Shown here piece after piece: positions 1-8,069 of a stretch of DNA of 22,352 bases. The position numbers and the translations under genes are program-made. This DNA comes from CAZQEZ01 sp964592475 (lineage in GTDB: Bacteria > Bacteroidota > Bacteroidia > Cytophagales > Cyclobacteriaceae). The stretch spans positions 1-22,352 of the forward strand of contig CAZQEZ010000073.1 in the NCBI GenBank assembly GCA_964592475.1, written 5' to 3'. The stretch's first letter is position 1; each line of letters starts with the position of its first letter. The notes under the pieces were generated by a model. That model saw only the letters and a program-made list of their open reading frames with translations. It had not been told where the DNA came from and did not search any database.

Positions 1-5
1 ATTTC

Positions 6-91
6 ATCATTCACCTACTCCCATTTTTTATTACCTGAATAATTAATTAAGGTAAAAGTGCTAGTTTAATCCAACATGACCATTGATTTCG
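6..91. repeat. Dispersed direct repeat, copy 1
   Basis: Aligns in the same orientation with 11062-11160. By eye there are about five substitutions over 86 aligned bases, plus a 13-base stretch present only in the other copy (11125-11137). The longest near-identical block is 6-55. A hairpin follows immediately (91-103), and a differently sequenced GC-rich hairpin-like stretch sits at the same place after copy 2. On the minus strand a short frame is open in copy 2 (tail KKWEWVNDKILSFK), but copy 1 has a stop inside it. The repeat is therefore either non-coding or a decayed gene end. Confidence 0.75.
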
Positions 92-260
92 ACCCTTCGG
101 GTCTTCATATGTCTTAGGTTGACGGCTATGGTCCTGGCCCCTCTCATCCACCAATGCTTTGGGAGGGATTTAATGGTAGTTTATTTTAATTTTTAAGGTA
201 TGAAACTTGAGTAAATCAAAAACAATTAAAAAAAATATCTACATTTTTCTAAAAACAAAC

Positions 261-291
261 TTGTTCGGCTTAGGTTATTTCATCAATTTTG
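261..291 (+). promoter_or_regulatory. Candidate Bacteroidota-type promoter of the V-ATPase operon
   Basis: TTG at 261-263 is followed after 20 bases by CAATTTTG (284-291), a 7/8 match to the TAnnTTTG -7 element. The implied start of transcription would be about 30 bases before the subunit E ATG. Such motifs occur by chance in AT-rich DNA, so this is tentative. Confidence 0.35.
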
Positions 292-331
292 ACACACGAA
301 ATTAATACTTTAATTTTTATTTCCAGTCCCT

Positions 332-931
332 ATGAATAACATCGAAAACCTGACCCAAAAGATATACCAGGAAGGGGTAGAAAAAGCCGACCAGGAAGCA
401 GAAGAGATAAAGCAAAAAGCTAAAGAAGAGGCTGCTCAAATAGTGGAAAACGCTAAAAAAGAGGCCGCCGACATCAAGAAATCTGCCGAGGACGAAGCGA
501 CCCAATTGAAACGAAATACTAACGCGGAAATTAAGCTTTCCGCTCAGCAGGCAGTGAGTCAACTCAAGCAAAATATTAAAAAATTATTATCTGATAAAAT
601 ATTAGGAGAAAGCACCGGTAAACTATTCGCTGATGCCGATTTTCTTAAGCAAATCATACTGGAAACAATAAAAAACTGGAAACAAGATCAGGGAGTGGAA
701 CTGTACCTTTCTGAAGACCTGCAGGAAAAATTGGGAAAAGCTTTCGAAAACAGTATTCGCGAAGAAGTGAAAAACCTGGAAGTAAAGCTCAGCCCTCACC
801 TGGAAAAAGGCTTTCGCATTAGCCAGGAAGGCAATGCTTACCAGATCACCTTTACCGAAAAGGATTTTGAAGCATTTTTTAAGCCGCTGCTCAAAGAAAG
901 GGCACAAAAGATCGTATTTGAAAAAGAATAG
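332..931 (+). CDS. ntpE: V-type ATP synthase/ATPase subunit E (peripheral stalk)
   Basis: 199-residue protein. Residues 1 to about 85 are a highly charged, Ala/Glu/Lys-rich heptad-like helix predicted to form the coiled-coil stalk. Residues from about 95 to 199 form a globular domain of the E/Vma4 type that would sit on the A3B3 head. Length matches the family (about 190-210). It is first in a tightly packed operon, with the DUF2764 gene starting 3 bases after its stop. Subunit E normally pairs with subunit G/H in the peripheral stalk, but no G gene is seen here. Assignment rests on stalk-like sequence, length and first position in a canonical operon (the corresponding Chlamydia gene order also begins with E). 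Confidence 0.88.
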   Translation: MNNIENLTQKIYQEGVEKADQEAEEIKQKAKEEAAQIVENAKKEAADIKKSAEDEATQLKRNTNAEIKLSAQQAVSQLKQNIKKLLSDKILGESTGKLFADADFLKQIILETIKNWKQDQGVELYLSEDLQEKLGKAFENSIREEVKNLEVKLSPHLEKGFRISQEGNAYQITFTEKDFEAFFKPLLKERAQKIVFEKE

Positions 932-934
932 GTT

Positions 935-1762
935 ATGAAGGATTACTACTACCTACTGGCCGGCTTACCTGATCTATTACCCGCGCAGGAACAATATAAA
1001 ATTGAGTTTGCACAGGTATTTGGCATTATCAGGGAAAACCTCTCGGGAAATGAATTCTCCCTTAGCCAATTTATTCTTTATCCACATGACAACAAAAACC
1101 TGGTGCGCGCCATTGCCAAACAAACCAACAGGCCTTCACCATACCCATTTCACCAGCAGCCGGAAACAATTAGCGAAGAAACCATCACCAATTATCATAA
1201 AAGCACCGATGGATTGCCGGCATACATGATCCGGTTTCTGGATGATGAAGGAGATAGTTTGTCTTCCGCCAGTATCACCGAACTGGAGACGAAGCTGAAT
1301 GATTACCTTTTTGAGGAAGCTATGCAGCAGGATGACGACTTCATTCGCGAATATTATCAGTTCATTTACCAGCTTAACAACATAAAAGCGGCTTACAACG
1401 CCCGTAATTTCGATTATGAAATGGGTCGCCATTTAAACCAGGATTTTTTCATTAATAAAACATTATTGAAAAATACTTCTTCCGATTTTGGCCTGAGCCA
1501 GCAATTTCCATTCATGGAAAGCCTGAATGCAAAATTTGACGAGAAAAAAGGCTACGAACTGGAACGAACATTTGAAGAAATTATCTGGGAGTTCCTGGAT
1601 GAAACCACCCGCTTTTCCTTTTTCAACCGGCATAAGCTTTTTGCCTATCTGGTAAAACTGCTGATGGTAAAAAGATGGATGGATTTGCAGCCGGAAACGG
1701 GTAAGAAAAGATTAGAAGAATTGACAGAAAAAATATTATATACAGAAGATGACCAGAGGTAA
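935..1762 (+). CDS. DUF2764 family protein of the V-ATPase operon
   Basis: 275-residue soluble protein with no signal peptide or membrane segment. The N-terminal signature YYYLLAGLPDLLP (residues 4-16) is what I recognise as DUF2764. Members of this family lie between the E and A subunit genes in Bacteroidota, Chlamydiae and some spirochaetes. The gene ends 14 bases inside subunit A, suggesting translational coupling and matched synthesis. Most of the chain appears helical and acidic, including an aromatic, acidic segment around residues 130-150. Its operon position and the absence of a recognisable subunit C gene make it a candidate central-stalk/rotor-socket component replacing C. That role is inference; biochemical function is not evident from the sequence. 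Confidence 0.82.
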   Translation: MKDYYYLLAGLPDLLPAQEQYKIEFAQVFGIIRENLSGNEFSLSQFILYPHDNKNLVRAIAKQTNRPSPYPFHQQPETISEETITNYHKSTDGLPAYMIRFLDDEGDSLSSASITELETKLNDYLFEEAMQQDDDFIREYYQFIYQLNNIKAAYNARNFDYEMGRHLNQDFFINKTLLKNTSSDFGLSQQFPFMESLNAKFDEKKGYELERTFEEIIWEFLDETTRFSFFNRHKLFAYLVKLLMVKRWMDLQPETGKKRLEELTEKILYTEDDQR

Positions 1763-3512
1763 AGTAAGATCGATTATATCCAACCTGCTTTTAATTGATG
1801 CAGATGGCCCTATAGGCCAAAATGAAATTTGCTTCGTGCATCATGCAGGCAAGAAACTAATGGCCGAAACCATTCGCGTAAGCGGCAAAACCGCTTTTGC
1901 ACAGGTTTTCGAATCCACCCGTGGGGTTAAAGCAGGATCTGAGGTGGAGTTTACCGGTGCCCTGCTGGAACTAACTCTGGGGCCAGGCATTCTCTCCAAA
2001 AATTATGACGGCCTGCAAAACGACCTTGACAAAATGGAAAGCCTCTTTTTGGAAAGAGGAGAATACACTTTTCCCCTCGACAAAGAAACCATATATAATT
2101 TTACTCCATTGGCAGAAGTAGGCAGTGAAGTAACTGGCGGCGACTGGCTGGGCAACGTGAAGGAAAACTGGATAGATCACAAGATCATGGTGCCTTTCAA
2201 ATTTAAACAAAAAGGTAAGCTCAAATGGCTGGCTGATGAGGGCGAATACACTATAGAAAATAAAATTGCCGTGATTGAAGATGCCAATGGCAAAGAGATG
2301 GAAGTAACTATGATCCAGAAATGGCCCATCAAATTGCCCATTCTCAATTACAAAAATAAGCCCCGACCGGGAAAATTATTGCAAACCGGGGTGCGGGTAA
2401 TCGATACCTTCAATCCCATCACTGAAGGTGGTACCGGATTTGTTCCCGGCCCTTTCGGTAGTGGTAAAACGGTATTGCAGCACGCTTTGGCCAAAAATGC
2501 TGATGCTGAAATCATTATCATGACTGCCTGTGGCGAGCGAGCCAACGAGGTAGTGGAAATTTTTACCGAGTTTCCCGAACTGGAAGACCCTCGAACCGGT
2601 CGCAAGTTGCAGGAGCGAACCACGATCGTGTGTAATACCTCCAACATGCCGGTGGCTGCCCGTGAAGCTTCCGTGTACGTGGGTATGACCCTCGCGGAGT
2701 ATTACCGCAGCATGGGCATGAAAGTACTGCTGCTGGCAGACTCCACCTCCCGCTGGGCTCAGGCCTTACGCGAAATGTCAAATCGCCTGGAAGAGCTACC
2801 CGGCCCCGATGCTTTTCCCATGGACCTTTCAGCCATCATCGCCAACTTTTACGCGCGCGCCGGATTTACATACTTAAATAATGGCAAATCGGGCTCCGTA
2901 ACTTTTATCGGAACCGTTTCACCCGCGGGAGGAAACCTGAAAGAACCGGTGACCGAAAGTACCCGCAAGGTGGCCCGTTGTTTCTACGCGCTTTCGCAAA
3001 AACGTGCCGATTCCAAGCGATACCCGGCCATTGAACCTACCGATTCCTATAGCAAGTACCTGGAATATCCTGAATTTGAAGAATGGGCTGATGAAAATAT
3101 CCAAAAAGGTTGGATTGCCAAAATTGACAAATCCAAAGACATTATATTGCGCGGTGTGGAGGCTTTTGACCAGATCAACATCCTGGGTGATGATGCCGTA
3201 CCGGTGGAATATCACGTGCAATACTGGAAGAGCGAAGTGATCGATAACGTTATTTTACAACAAGATGCCTTCGACAAAATAGATCAAAACTCACCCATGG
3301 AGCGGCAAAAATACATGCTCAACCTGGTGTTAGAAATTTGCGATGCCGAATTTGATTTTGAAAGTTTTGAGGAAGTGGGCGATTTTTTCAAAAAACAAAT
3401 AAACCTGCTCAAGCAAATGAATTATTCCGAATTTGAAAAAGATAAATTTAAAGAATACGAATCAGAATTAAGATCGAACCTGGAAGAAAGGAGTACAATC
3501 AATGCAGACTAA
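1749..3512 (+). CDS. ntpA: V-type ATPase catalytic subunit A
   Basis: 587-residue catalytic subunit, the usual length for V/A-type A subunits, which carry an extra ~90-residue non-homologous insert after the N-terminal barrel. The Walker A loop GPFGSGKT is at residues 234-241 (Lys240). The GER motif follows with Glu263, 23 residues after the lysine, the same spacing as the catalytic Glu in Thermus subunit A. The Walker B-like stretch is VLLLADSTSRWAQALRE. Together with subunit B it forms the A3B3 head that hydrolyses or synthesises ATP. The ATG lies inside the end of the DUF2764 gene and the stop lies 11 bases inside subunit B, so all three are probably co-translated. Confidence 0.97.
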   Translation: MTRGKVRSIISNLLLIDADGPIGQNEICFVHHAGKKLMAETIRVSGKTAFAQVFESTRGVKAGSEVEFTGALLELTLGPGILSKNYDGLQNDLDKMESLFLERGEYTFPLDKETIYNFTPLAEVGSEVTGGDWLGNVKENWIDHKIMVPFKFKQKGKLKWLADEGEYTIENKIAVIEDANGKEMEVTMIQKWPIKLPILNYKNKPRPGKLLQTGVRVIDTFNPITEGGTGFVPGPFGSGKTVLQHALAKNADAEIIIMTACGERANEVVEIFTEFPELEDPRTGRKLQERTTIVCNTSNMPVAAREASVYVGMTLAEYYRSMGMKVLLLADSTSRWAQALREMSNRLEELPGPDAFPMDLSAIIANFYARAGFTYLNNGKSGSVTFIGTVSPAGGNLKEPVTESTRKVARCFYALSQKRADSKRYPAIEPTDSYSKYLEYPEFEEWADENIQKGWIAKIDKSKDIILRGVEAFDQINILGDDAVPVEYHVQYWKSEVIDNVILQQDAFDKIDQNSPMERQKYMLNLVLEICDAEFDFESFEEVGDFFKKQINLLKQMNYSEFEKDKFKEYESELRSNLEERSTINAD

Positions 3513-4821
3513 GGCTTTTCAGAAAATTTACACCAAACTGACCCAAATCACCAAGGCCACCTGTACGGTAGAAGCCGAAGGAATTGGCTACGAAGAAATG
3601 GCAGTAGTAGATGGCAAGCCTGCCCAGGTGGTAAAAATTATCGGTAAGGAAGTAACCCTGCAGATATTTCCCGGAACAGAAGGCATTTCTACGGAGGCAG
3701 AAGTGGTGTTTTTAGGACGGCCCCCATTGTTGAAAGTAAGTGACTTACTGGCCGGCCGATTTTTTGATGCCTATGGCGATCCCATTGATGAGGGCATCGA
3801 AATTGAAGGAGAAGAAAGAGAAACAGGTGGGCCATCCCTCAACCCTGTGCGCAGAAAACAGCCTTCGGAGCTGATCACTACGGGGATTGCCGGCATAGAC
3901 CTGAACAATACCCTGGTAACCGGCCAAAAGATACCTTTCTTTGCCAATCCTGACCAGCCCTACAACCGGGTACTGGCAGAGGTGGCTTTAAGATCTGAAG
4001 CTGATAAGATTATCCTGGGAGGTATGGGCTTATCCAACGACGATTACCTCTTTTTCCGCAATCGGTTTACCAATGCCGGGGCGCTGGATAAGATCGTTTC
4101 GTTTATTAATACCACCGAAGACCCGCCCGTAGAGCGGTTACTTGTGCCGGATATGGCCCTGACCGCGGCTGAATATTTTGCGGATGATAAACAACAAAGA
4201 GTGCTGGTTTTATTAACTGACATGACGCTTTATGCCGATGCCCTGGCCATTGTTTCCAATAAGATGGATCAAATTCCCTCCAAAGATTCAATGCCCGGTT
4301 CGCTTTATAGTGATTTAGCCAAAATATATGAAAAAGCCGCGCAATATCCGCACGGGGGATCCATTACCATCATAGCCGTTACTACCTTGAACGAAGGCGA
4401 TATCACCCACGCGATTCCTGACAACACCGGTTATATCACCGAAGGTCAGCTATTCCTGCGTCGCGACCCGGATGTAGGAAAAACCATCGTGGATCCCTTC
4501 CGAAGCTTGTCACGGCTCAAGCAAAACGTGCAGGGCAAGAAAACCCGTGAAGACCATCCGGCAGTAATGAACGCGGGCGTACGCTTATTTGCCGATGCCA
4601 ATAATGCCCGAACCAAAAAAGAAAATGGTTTCGACCTGACCGAATATGACAATCGCTGCCTGGCATTTGCCAAAGCATATTCTAACCGCCTGCTGGCTAT
4701 TGACGTGAATCTTAAAGTGGATGAAATGCTGGATACTGCCTGGGAATTATTTTCTGAACATTTTGAAAAGCACGAAGTAGGAGTTAAAAATGAATTGTTA
4801 GATAAATTCTGGAAAAAATAG
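3502..4821 (+). CDS. ntpB: V-type ATPase regulatory/non-catalytic subunit B
   Basis: 439-residue subunit. It lacks a functional P-loop, as expected for B: the corresponding segment reads FFANPDQPYNRVLAE. The conserved SLSRL element near residues 335-339 carries the probable arginine finger (Arg338) that reaches into the catalytic site of the adjacent A subunit, followed by the GKKTREDH stretch typical of the family. A purine-rich ribosome-binding site (AAAGGAG, 3487-3493) precedes the ATG at good spacing and lies within the last codons of subunit A. The gene overlaps subunit A by 11 bases and is followed after 8 bases by subunit D. Confidence 0.96.
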   Translation: MQTKAFQKIYTKLTQITKATCTVEAEGIGYEEMAVVDGKPAQVVKIIGKEVTLQIFPGTEGISTEAEVVFLGRPPLLKVSDLLAGRFFDAYGDPIDEGIEIEGEERETGGPSLNPVRRKQPSELITTGIAGIDLNNTLVTGQKIPFFANPDQPYNRVLAEVALRSEADKIILGGMGLSNDDYLFFRNRFTNAGALDKIVSFINTTEDPPVERLLVPDMALTAAEYFADDKQQRVLVLLTDMTLYADALAIVSNKMDQIPSKDSMPGSLYSDLAKIYEKAAQYPHGGSITIIAVTTLNEGDITHAIPDNTGYITEGQLFLRRDPDVGKTIVDPFRSLSRLKQNVQGKKTREDHPAVMNAGVRLFADANNARTKKENGFDLTEYDNRCLAFAKAYSNRLLAIDVNLKVDEMLDTAWELFSEHFEKHEVGVKNELLDKFWKK

Positions 4822-4829
4822 TTTAGCCA

Positions 4830-5429
4830 ATGGCACTAAAGGTTCAGTACAATAAAACCGCGATTCAGCAACTGCAAAAGCAACTTACCATCAGGGAAAA
4901 GGCCTTACCCACCCTAAAAAGTAAGGAGACTGCCCTGCGCCTGGAAGTAAAAAAAGCGGCTGATAAGCTGAACCAATTGAAAGCCAAACTGGAGGATTTG
5001 CTAAAAACCATTGAGGATTTAGAGCGGCTGTGGGTTGAATTCCCCGAGGTTTTAAGCATTGAAAAGAAAGATATATTTAGTAAAAATATTGCCGGTGTGC
5101 GGATACCAATTTTGAAGGAAGTTAAATTTAAAATAGCTGAAATAAATCTTGCCCAACAACCCGCGTGGGTGCCTATGGGCATTGAACTACTGAAAGAAAT
5201 TTTGAAACTCAGGGTAGAAATGAATGCCGTGGAGCAGCAATTTGAAATTCTCACCTATGCCAGAAAAAAAACCACACAAAAAGTAAATCTTTACGAAAAA
5301 GTGCAAATACCTCAATACAGAGAGGCCATTCGCAAGATAAAACGCTTCCTGGAAGATAAAGAAAACCTGGAAAAAGCCGCACAGAAAATTGTGAAACAAA
5401 GAAATGAAGAAAAGGAGGTGGCGGTATGA
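4830..5429 (+). CDS. ntpD: V-type ATPase subunit D (central rotor shaft)
   Basis: 199-residue protein of the family's usual size (about 200-210). Long charged helices at the N-terminus (about residues 5-70) and C-terminus (about 130-195) would form the antiparallel coiled coil of the central shaft that rotates inside A3B3; the middle is the short globular part. The gene lies 8 bases after subunit B and overlaps subunit I by 4 bases (ATGA). In characterised V/A-ATPases subunit D works with F; no F-like gene is visible in this operon. Confidence 0.92.
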   Translation: MALKVQYNKTAIQQLQKQLTIREKALPTLKSKETALRLEVKKAADKLNQLKAKLEDLLKTIEDLERLWVEFPEVLSIEKKDIFSKNIAGVRIPILKEVKFKIAEINLAQQPAWVPMGIELLKEILKLRVEMNAVEQQFEILTYARKKTTQKVNLYEKVQIPQYREAIRKIKRFLEDKENLEKAAQKIVKQRNEEKEVAV

Positions 5430-7258
5430 AAGCAACCATGAGAAAAATTTCGTTACTGGTATTTCATAAGGAGCGGGAAGAAATAACCGAGAAGTTGCAG
5501 GAACTTGGAGTGATTCATCTGGAGACAGAAAAAGTAGACAGCCAGGATTTGGAAAACCTGCGCCAGGAACAAAATAAATATCAGCGGTCAACCGGTTTAA
5601 TTGAAAAATTTGCTTCTGAAAGCGATCAACCCAAAGAAAAAAACGCATCTGCAGAAGAAGCCCGTGATCAGATACTGGGTCTGAAAGAAAAGCTGGATAA
5701 AATAGATGCGGAAATTGAGTTGCTGCACAAACAGCGTCAATTACTGGCACCCTGGGGTCGTTTTGACTGGCAATACATCGAAAAACTGGAAAAGCATGAA
5801 GTAAATTTCCGATTTTATCAAACCAATAAAAAAACTTACCAGTCTGCAGACCTGGAGTCAATACCTCATGAAATCATAAGCCAGCAAAAAGGCTACTACT
5901 ACATTTTGGTAATAGAGAAGGATGAAACCCATGAGGTGCCTTTTGATATTGTAACTCTTCCACGCATTACTTCGGATGCAATTAATGAAAAGCTTGAGCA
6001 GAAAGAAAAGCAAAGACTTGCTACCATTCATCAGATAGTATCCTTTAAAGATTTGATTTCATCCTTTGCTGAACAGCAGGAAGCGCTGCAGGAAAAAATA
6101 GACTACCTGGAAACCCAGCGTAGCTACAAACAATATGCCGAGGGCAAGGTGTTGCATTTGTTTGGCTGGTTTCCTATCGCCATAGAAAATAAAGTAACTA
6201 GTTACCTCAATCAAAATCACATTACCTACCAGATAGAAAAGCCGCGGAAAGGTGACAAGATACCGGTAATTCTTAAAAATAACGATTACAGTAAGAATTT
6301 TGAAAGTATTACCAAAATTTTCCAGTTGCCCAACTATTACGAGCTCGATCTCACACCAATGATCGCGGTATTTTACCCAATCTTTTTTGCTTATTGCCTG
6401 GGCGATGCCGGCTATGGATTAATTCTATTAATCATTGCCATCATAGGCCGCTATACATTTTTAAAAGGCAACAAGCTGGTTTTTAATATGGGTTTGATAC
6501 TGGGCATTGTAAGTATGGTGCTAGGAATTGTTAAGTCCGGAACGGTTTTAGGTATTCCAATAGTAGAAAATCAAGACATCCCGCTGTTTAATTACCTCAG
6601 CCAATTCATCTTAATACCAGATGATCAGGATTATATCTTCAATGCTTTTAATGTAGCGCTTATGTTAGGAGTATTTCAAATAATTGTAGGGATAATAATT
6701 GCCATCGTACGTAAGATTAAATATGACTCCGCTTTACATGCCCTGGGATCTTTAGGAAAATTATTCCTGGTGGTAGGTTTGATAATAATATTCCTTGGTT
6801 CGATGCAAGACATCGAGGCACTAGCGGTGTATGTGCCAATAGCAGAAATAATGTCTTATGTAGGGTTAGGTCTGGTGTTGTTTTTCCATGATCCGGATAT
6901 ACCCATCGCCAAACGCTTGGGTGGTGGAATATTACCTTTGTATAATATTGCCACCGGATTATTAGGCGATACCCTTTCTTACATTCGCTTATTTGCCATG
7001 GGAGTAGCCTCATCAGTATTGGGTTTGGTGGTAAATCAAATTAGCAGTCAAATAATGGGTGCTGGTAGTATTTACATAGTGTTTGGGATTTTACTACTAA
7101 TTATAGGTCATGGTTTAAACCTGTTTTTGGCCACCTTGGGCTCATTTGTACATCCCTTGAGGTTAACTTTTGTAGAATTTTATAACAACGCAGAGTTTAA
7201 AGGTGGTGGCGTCCCTTATCAACCATTTAGAAAAAAAGTGATTACAGAAAATAAATAA
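5426..7258 (+). CDS. ntpI: V-type ATPase membrane stator subunit I (a subunit)
   Basis: 610-residue subunit. Residues 1 to about 300 are hydrophilic and helical, the cytoplasmic arm that contacts the peripheral stalk. From about residue 310 there are several strongly hydrophobic spans forming the ion-conducting membrane half. Two conserved arginines likely to face the rotor ring are visible: Arg521 in LSYIRLFAMG and Arg579 in HPLRLTFVEF. The start overlaps the stop of subunit D, and an unusually complete Shine-Dalgarno sequence (AAAGGAGGTG, 5411-5420) sits ahead of the ATG. Subunit K follows after 13 bases. Length is slightly below typical (about 630-660). Confidence 0.95.
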   Translation: MKATMRKISLLVFHKEREEITEKLQELGVIHLETEKVDSQDLENLRQEQNKYQRSTGLIEKFASESDQPKEKNASAEEARDQILGLKEKLDKIDAEIELLHKQRQLLAPWGRFDWQYIEKLEKHEVNFRFYQTNKKTYQSADLESIPHEIISQQKGYYYILVIEKDETHEVPFDIVTLPRITSDAINEKLEQKEKQRLATIHQIVSFKDLISSFAEQQEALQEKIDYLETQRSYKQYAEGKVLHLFGWFPIAIENKVTSYLNQNHITYQIEKPRKGDKIPVILKNNDYSKNFESITKIFQLPNYYELDLTPMIAVFYPIFFAYCLGDAGYGLILLIIAIIGRYTFLKGNKLVFNMGLILGIVSMVLGIVKSGTVLGIPIVENQDIPLFNYLSQFILIPDDQDYIFNAFNVALMLGVFQIIVGIIIAIVRKIKYDSALHALGSLGKLFLVVGLIIIFLGSMQDIEALAVYVPIAEIMSYVGLGLVLFFHDPDIPIAKRLGGGILPLYNIATGLLGDTLSYIRLFAMGVASSVLGLVVNQISSQIMGAGSIYIVFGILLLIIGHGLNLFLATLGSFVHPLRLTFVEFYNNAEFKGGGVPYQPFRKKVITENK

Positions 7259-7271
7259 ATGAATAAACAAT

Positions 7272-7736
7272 ATGGAAACGACTAGTTCTTTGCCCTTAAT
7301 TTTAGCATTCATTGGTGTAGGTATTATGATAGGATTACCTGGCATTGGCAGCGCCATGGGAACAGCGATAGGCGGTATGACAACCATAGGAGCCCTTAAA
7401 AAGCGAACAGATGCCTGGGGATCTTATTTGATTTTGGCTGCATTACCCAGTACGCAGGGTTTGTATGGATTTGCCGGATATTTTTTAATGCAGGGATTAA
7501 TTTCTGCTGAAATGACTTTACTCCAGGGCGCTGGAATTTTGGGTGCCGGTTTGGGTTTAGGACTGGCTGGTTTGCTATCCGGTATTTACCAGGGCCGGGT
7601 TTGCGCTGCCGGTATTGATAGCATTGGTTCAGGCAATGATGTATTTGGTAATACCATCATCATGGCCGTATTCCCTGAGTTGTATGCAATCGTTGCCTTT
7701 GCTGCTGTTTTCCTGATCAATGGTCTTTTAGGTTAA
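7272..7736 (+). CDS. ntpK: V-type ATPase rotor-ring subunit K (c subunit), predicted Na+-binding
   Basis: 154-residue proteolipid with four hydrophobic helices, i.e. two fused hairpins, as in V-type c subunits. Only the second hairpin carries an ion-binding carboxylate: Glu136 in FPELYAI. Leu58, Thr61, Gln62 and Tyr65 (ALPSTQGLYGF) and Gln107 (GIYQGRV) lie at the same relative spacing as Leu61, Thr64, Gln65, Tyr68, Gln110 and Glu139 of the E. hirae Na+-ATPase NtpK, with a constant offset of three. The complete ligand set predicts Na+ (or Li+) coupling rather than H+. One carboxylate per four-helix subunit gives a low ion/ATP ratio, which favours a pumping role. It is the last gene of the operon, with a strong hairpin downstream. 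Confidence 0.95.
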   Translation: METTSSLPLILAFIGVGIMIGLPGIGSAMGTAIGGMTTIGALKKRTDAWGSYLILAALPSTQGLYGFAGYFLMQGLISAEMTLLQGAGILGAGLGLGLAGLLSGIYQGRVCAAGIDSIGSGNDVFGNTIIMAVFPELYAIVAFAAVFLINGLLG

Positions 7737-8069
7737 ACAGGAAATCCATTGCTTCCTACAAATCTGAAAAATGAAATCATTAATGATTGGTTAAATTATT
7801 AAAGTCAAAACTTTTAGAAGTTTTAAAAAGATAATGCCATTGATTCCCCCGCCAGCTAGCAGGAGAATCAATGGAAAGGTTTTTATAAAGATATTTTAAG
7901 TCTGACTTTTTAAATAATGATAAACTATCGAGAACTGGGGCTTATTTTCGGAATAGCCGATTTTTTTCCATAGGTTGCTAATCATAATTTTATATTTTTT
8001 CAAAAGATCCATTGTTTTAAACGAAACAAATGTAGAAAGCGGCCACTTGATTTTCATTAGTTTTGCAAC
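7737..8069. other. Intergenic region between the V-ATPase operon and the NUDIX gene
   Basis: No supported gene. It contains the hairpin at 7837-7874 and then AT-rich sequence. TAGTTTTG at 8058-8065, a perfect match to TAnnTTTG, lies only four bases before the NUDIX ATG. An open minus-strand frame at 7896-8099 runs into the NUDIX start and shows no family resemblance, so it was not called. Confidence 0.6.
7837..7874 (+). terminator. Probable Rho-independent terminator of the V-ATPase operon
   Basis: Perfect 10-bp outer stem, CCATTGATTC (7837-7846) with GAATCAATGG (7865-7874), and a GC-rich interior. It is followed by AAAGG and a short T-run (TTTTTAT). It lies 100 bases after the subunit K stop and before the NUDIX gene. 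Confidence 0.7.

Larger units (their letters stand above)
1..331. other. Gene-free region upstream of the V-ATPase operon
   Basis: No convincing coding sequence is seen on either strand. The left part holds a dispersed repeat (positions 6-91) that recurs near 11.1 kb. Immediately after it is a small hairpin at 91-103 (GACCC-TTC-GGGTC). Positions 104-180 are more GC-rich than the rest and resemble non-coding or decayed sequence. From about 180 the DNA is AT-rich and contains a promoter-like element just before the first ATPase gene. Confidence 0.6.

Noticed and set aside
317..571. 84-codon minus-strand frame overlapping subunit E
   Set aside because: It is antisense to a clear coiled-coil gene whose AAG/GAA-rich codons produce Phe/Leu-rich antisense frames; no family resemblance.
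5187..5861. 224-codon minus-strand frame across the D/I junction
   Set aside because: It lies antisense to two strongly supported ATPase genes, and its Phe-rich composition is the mirror of their Lys/Glu-rich helices.
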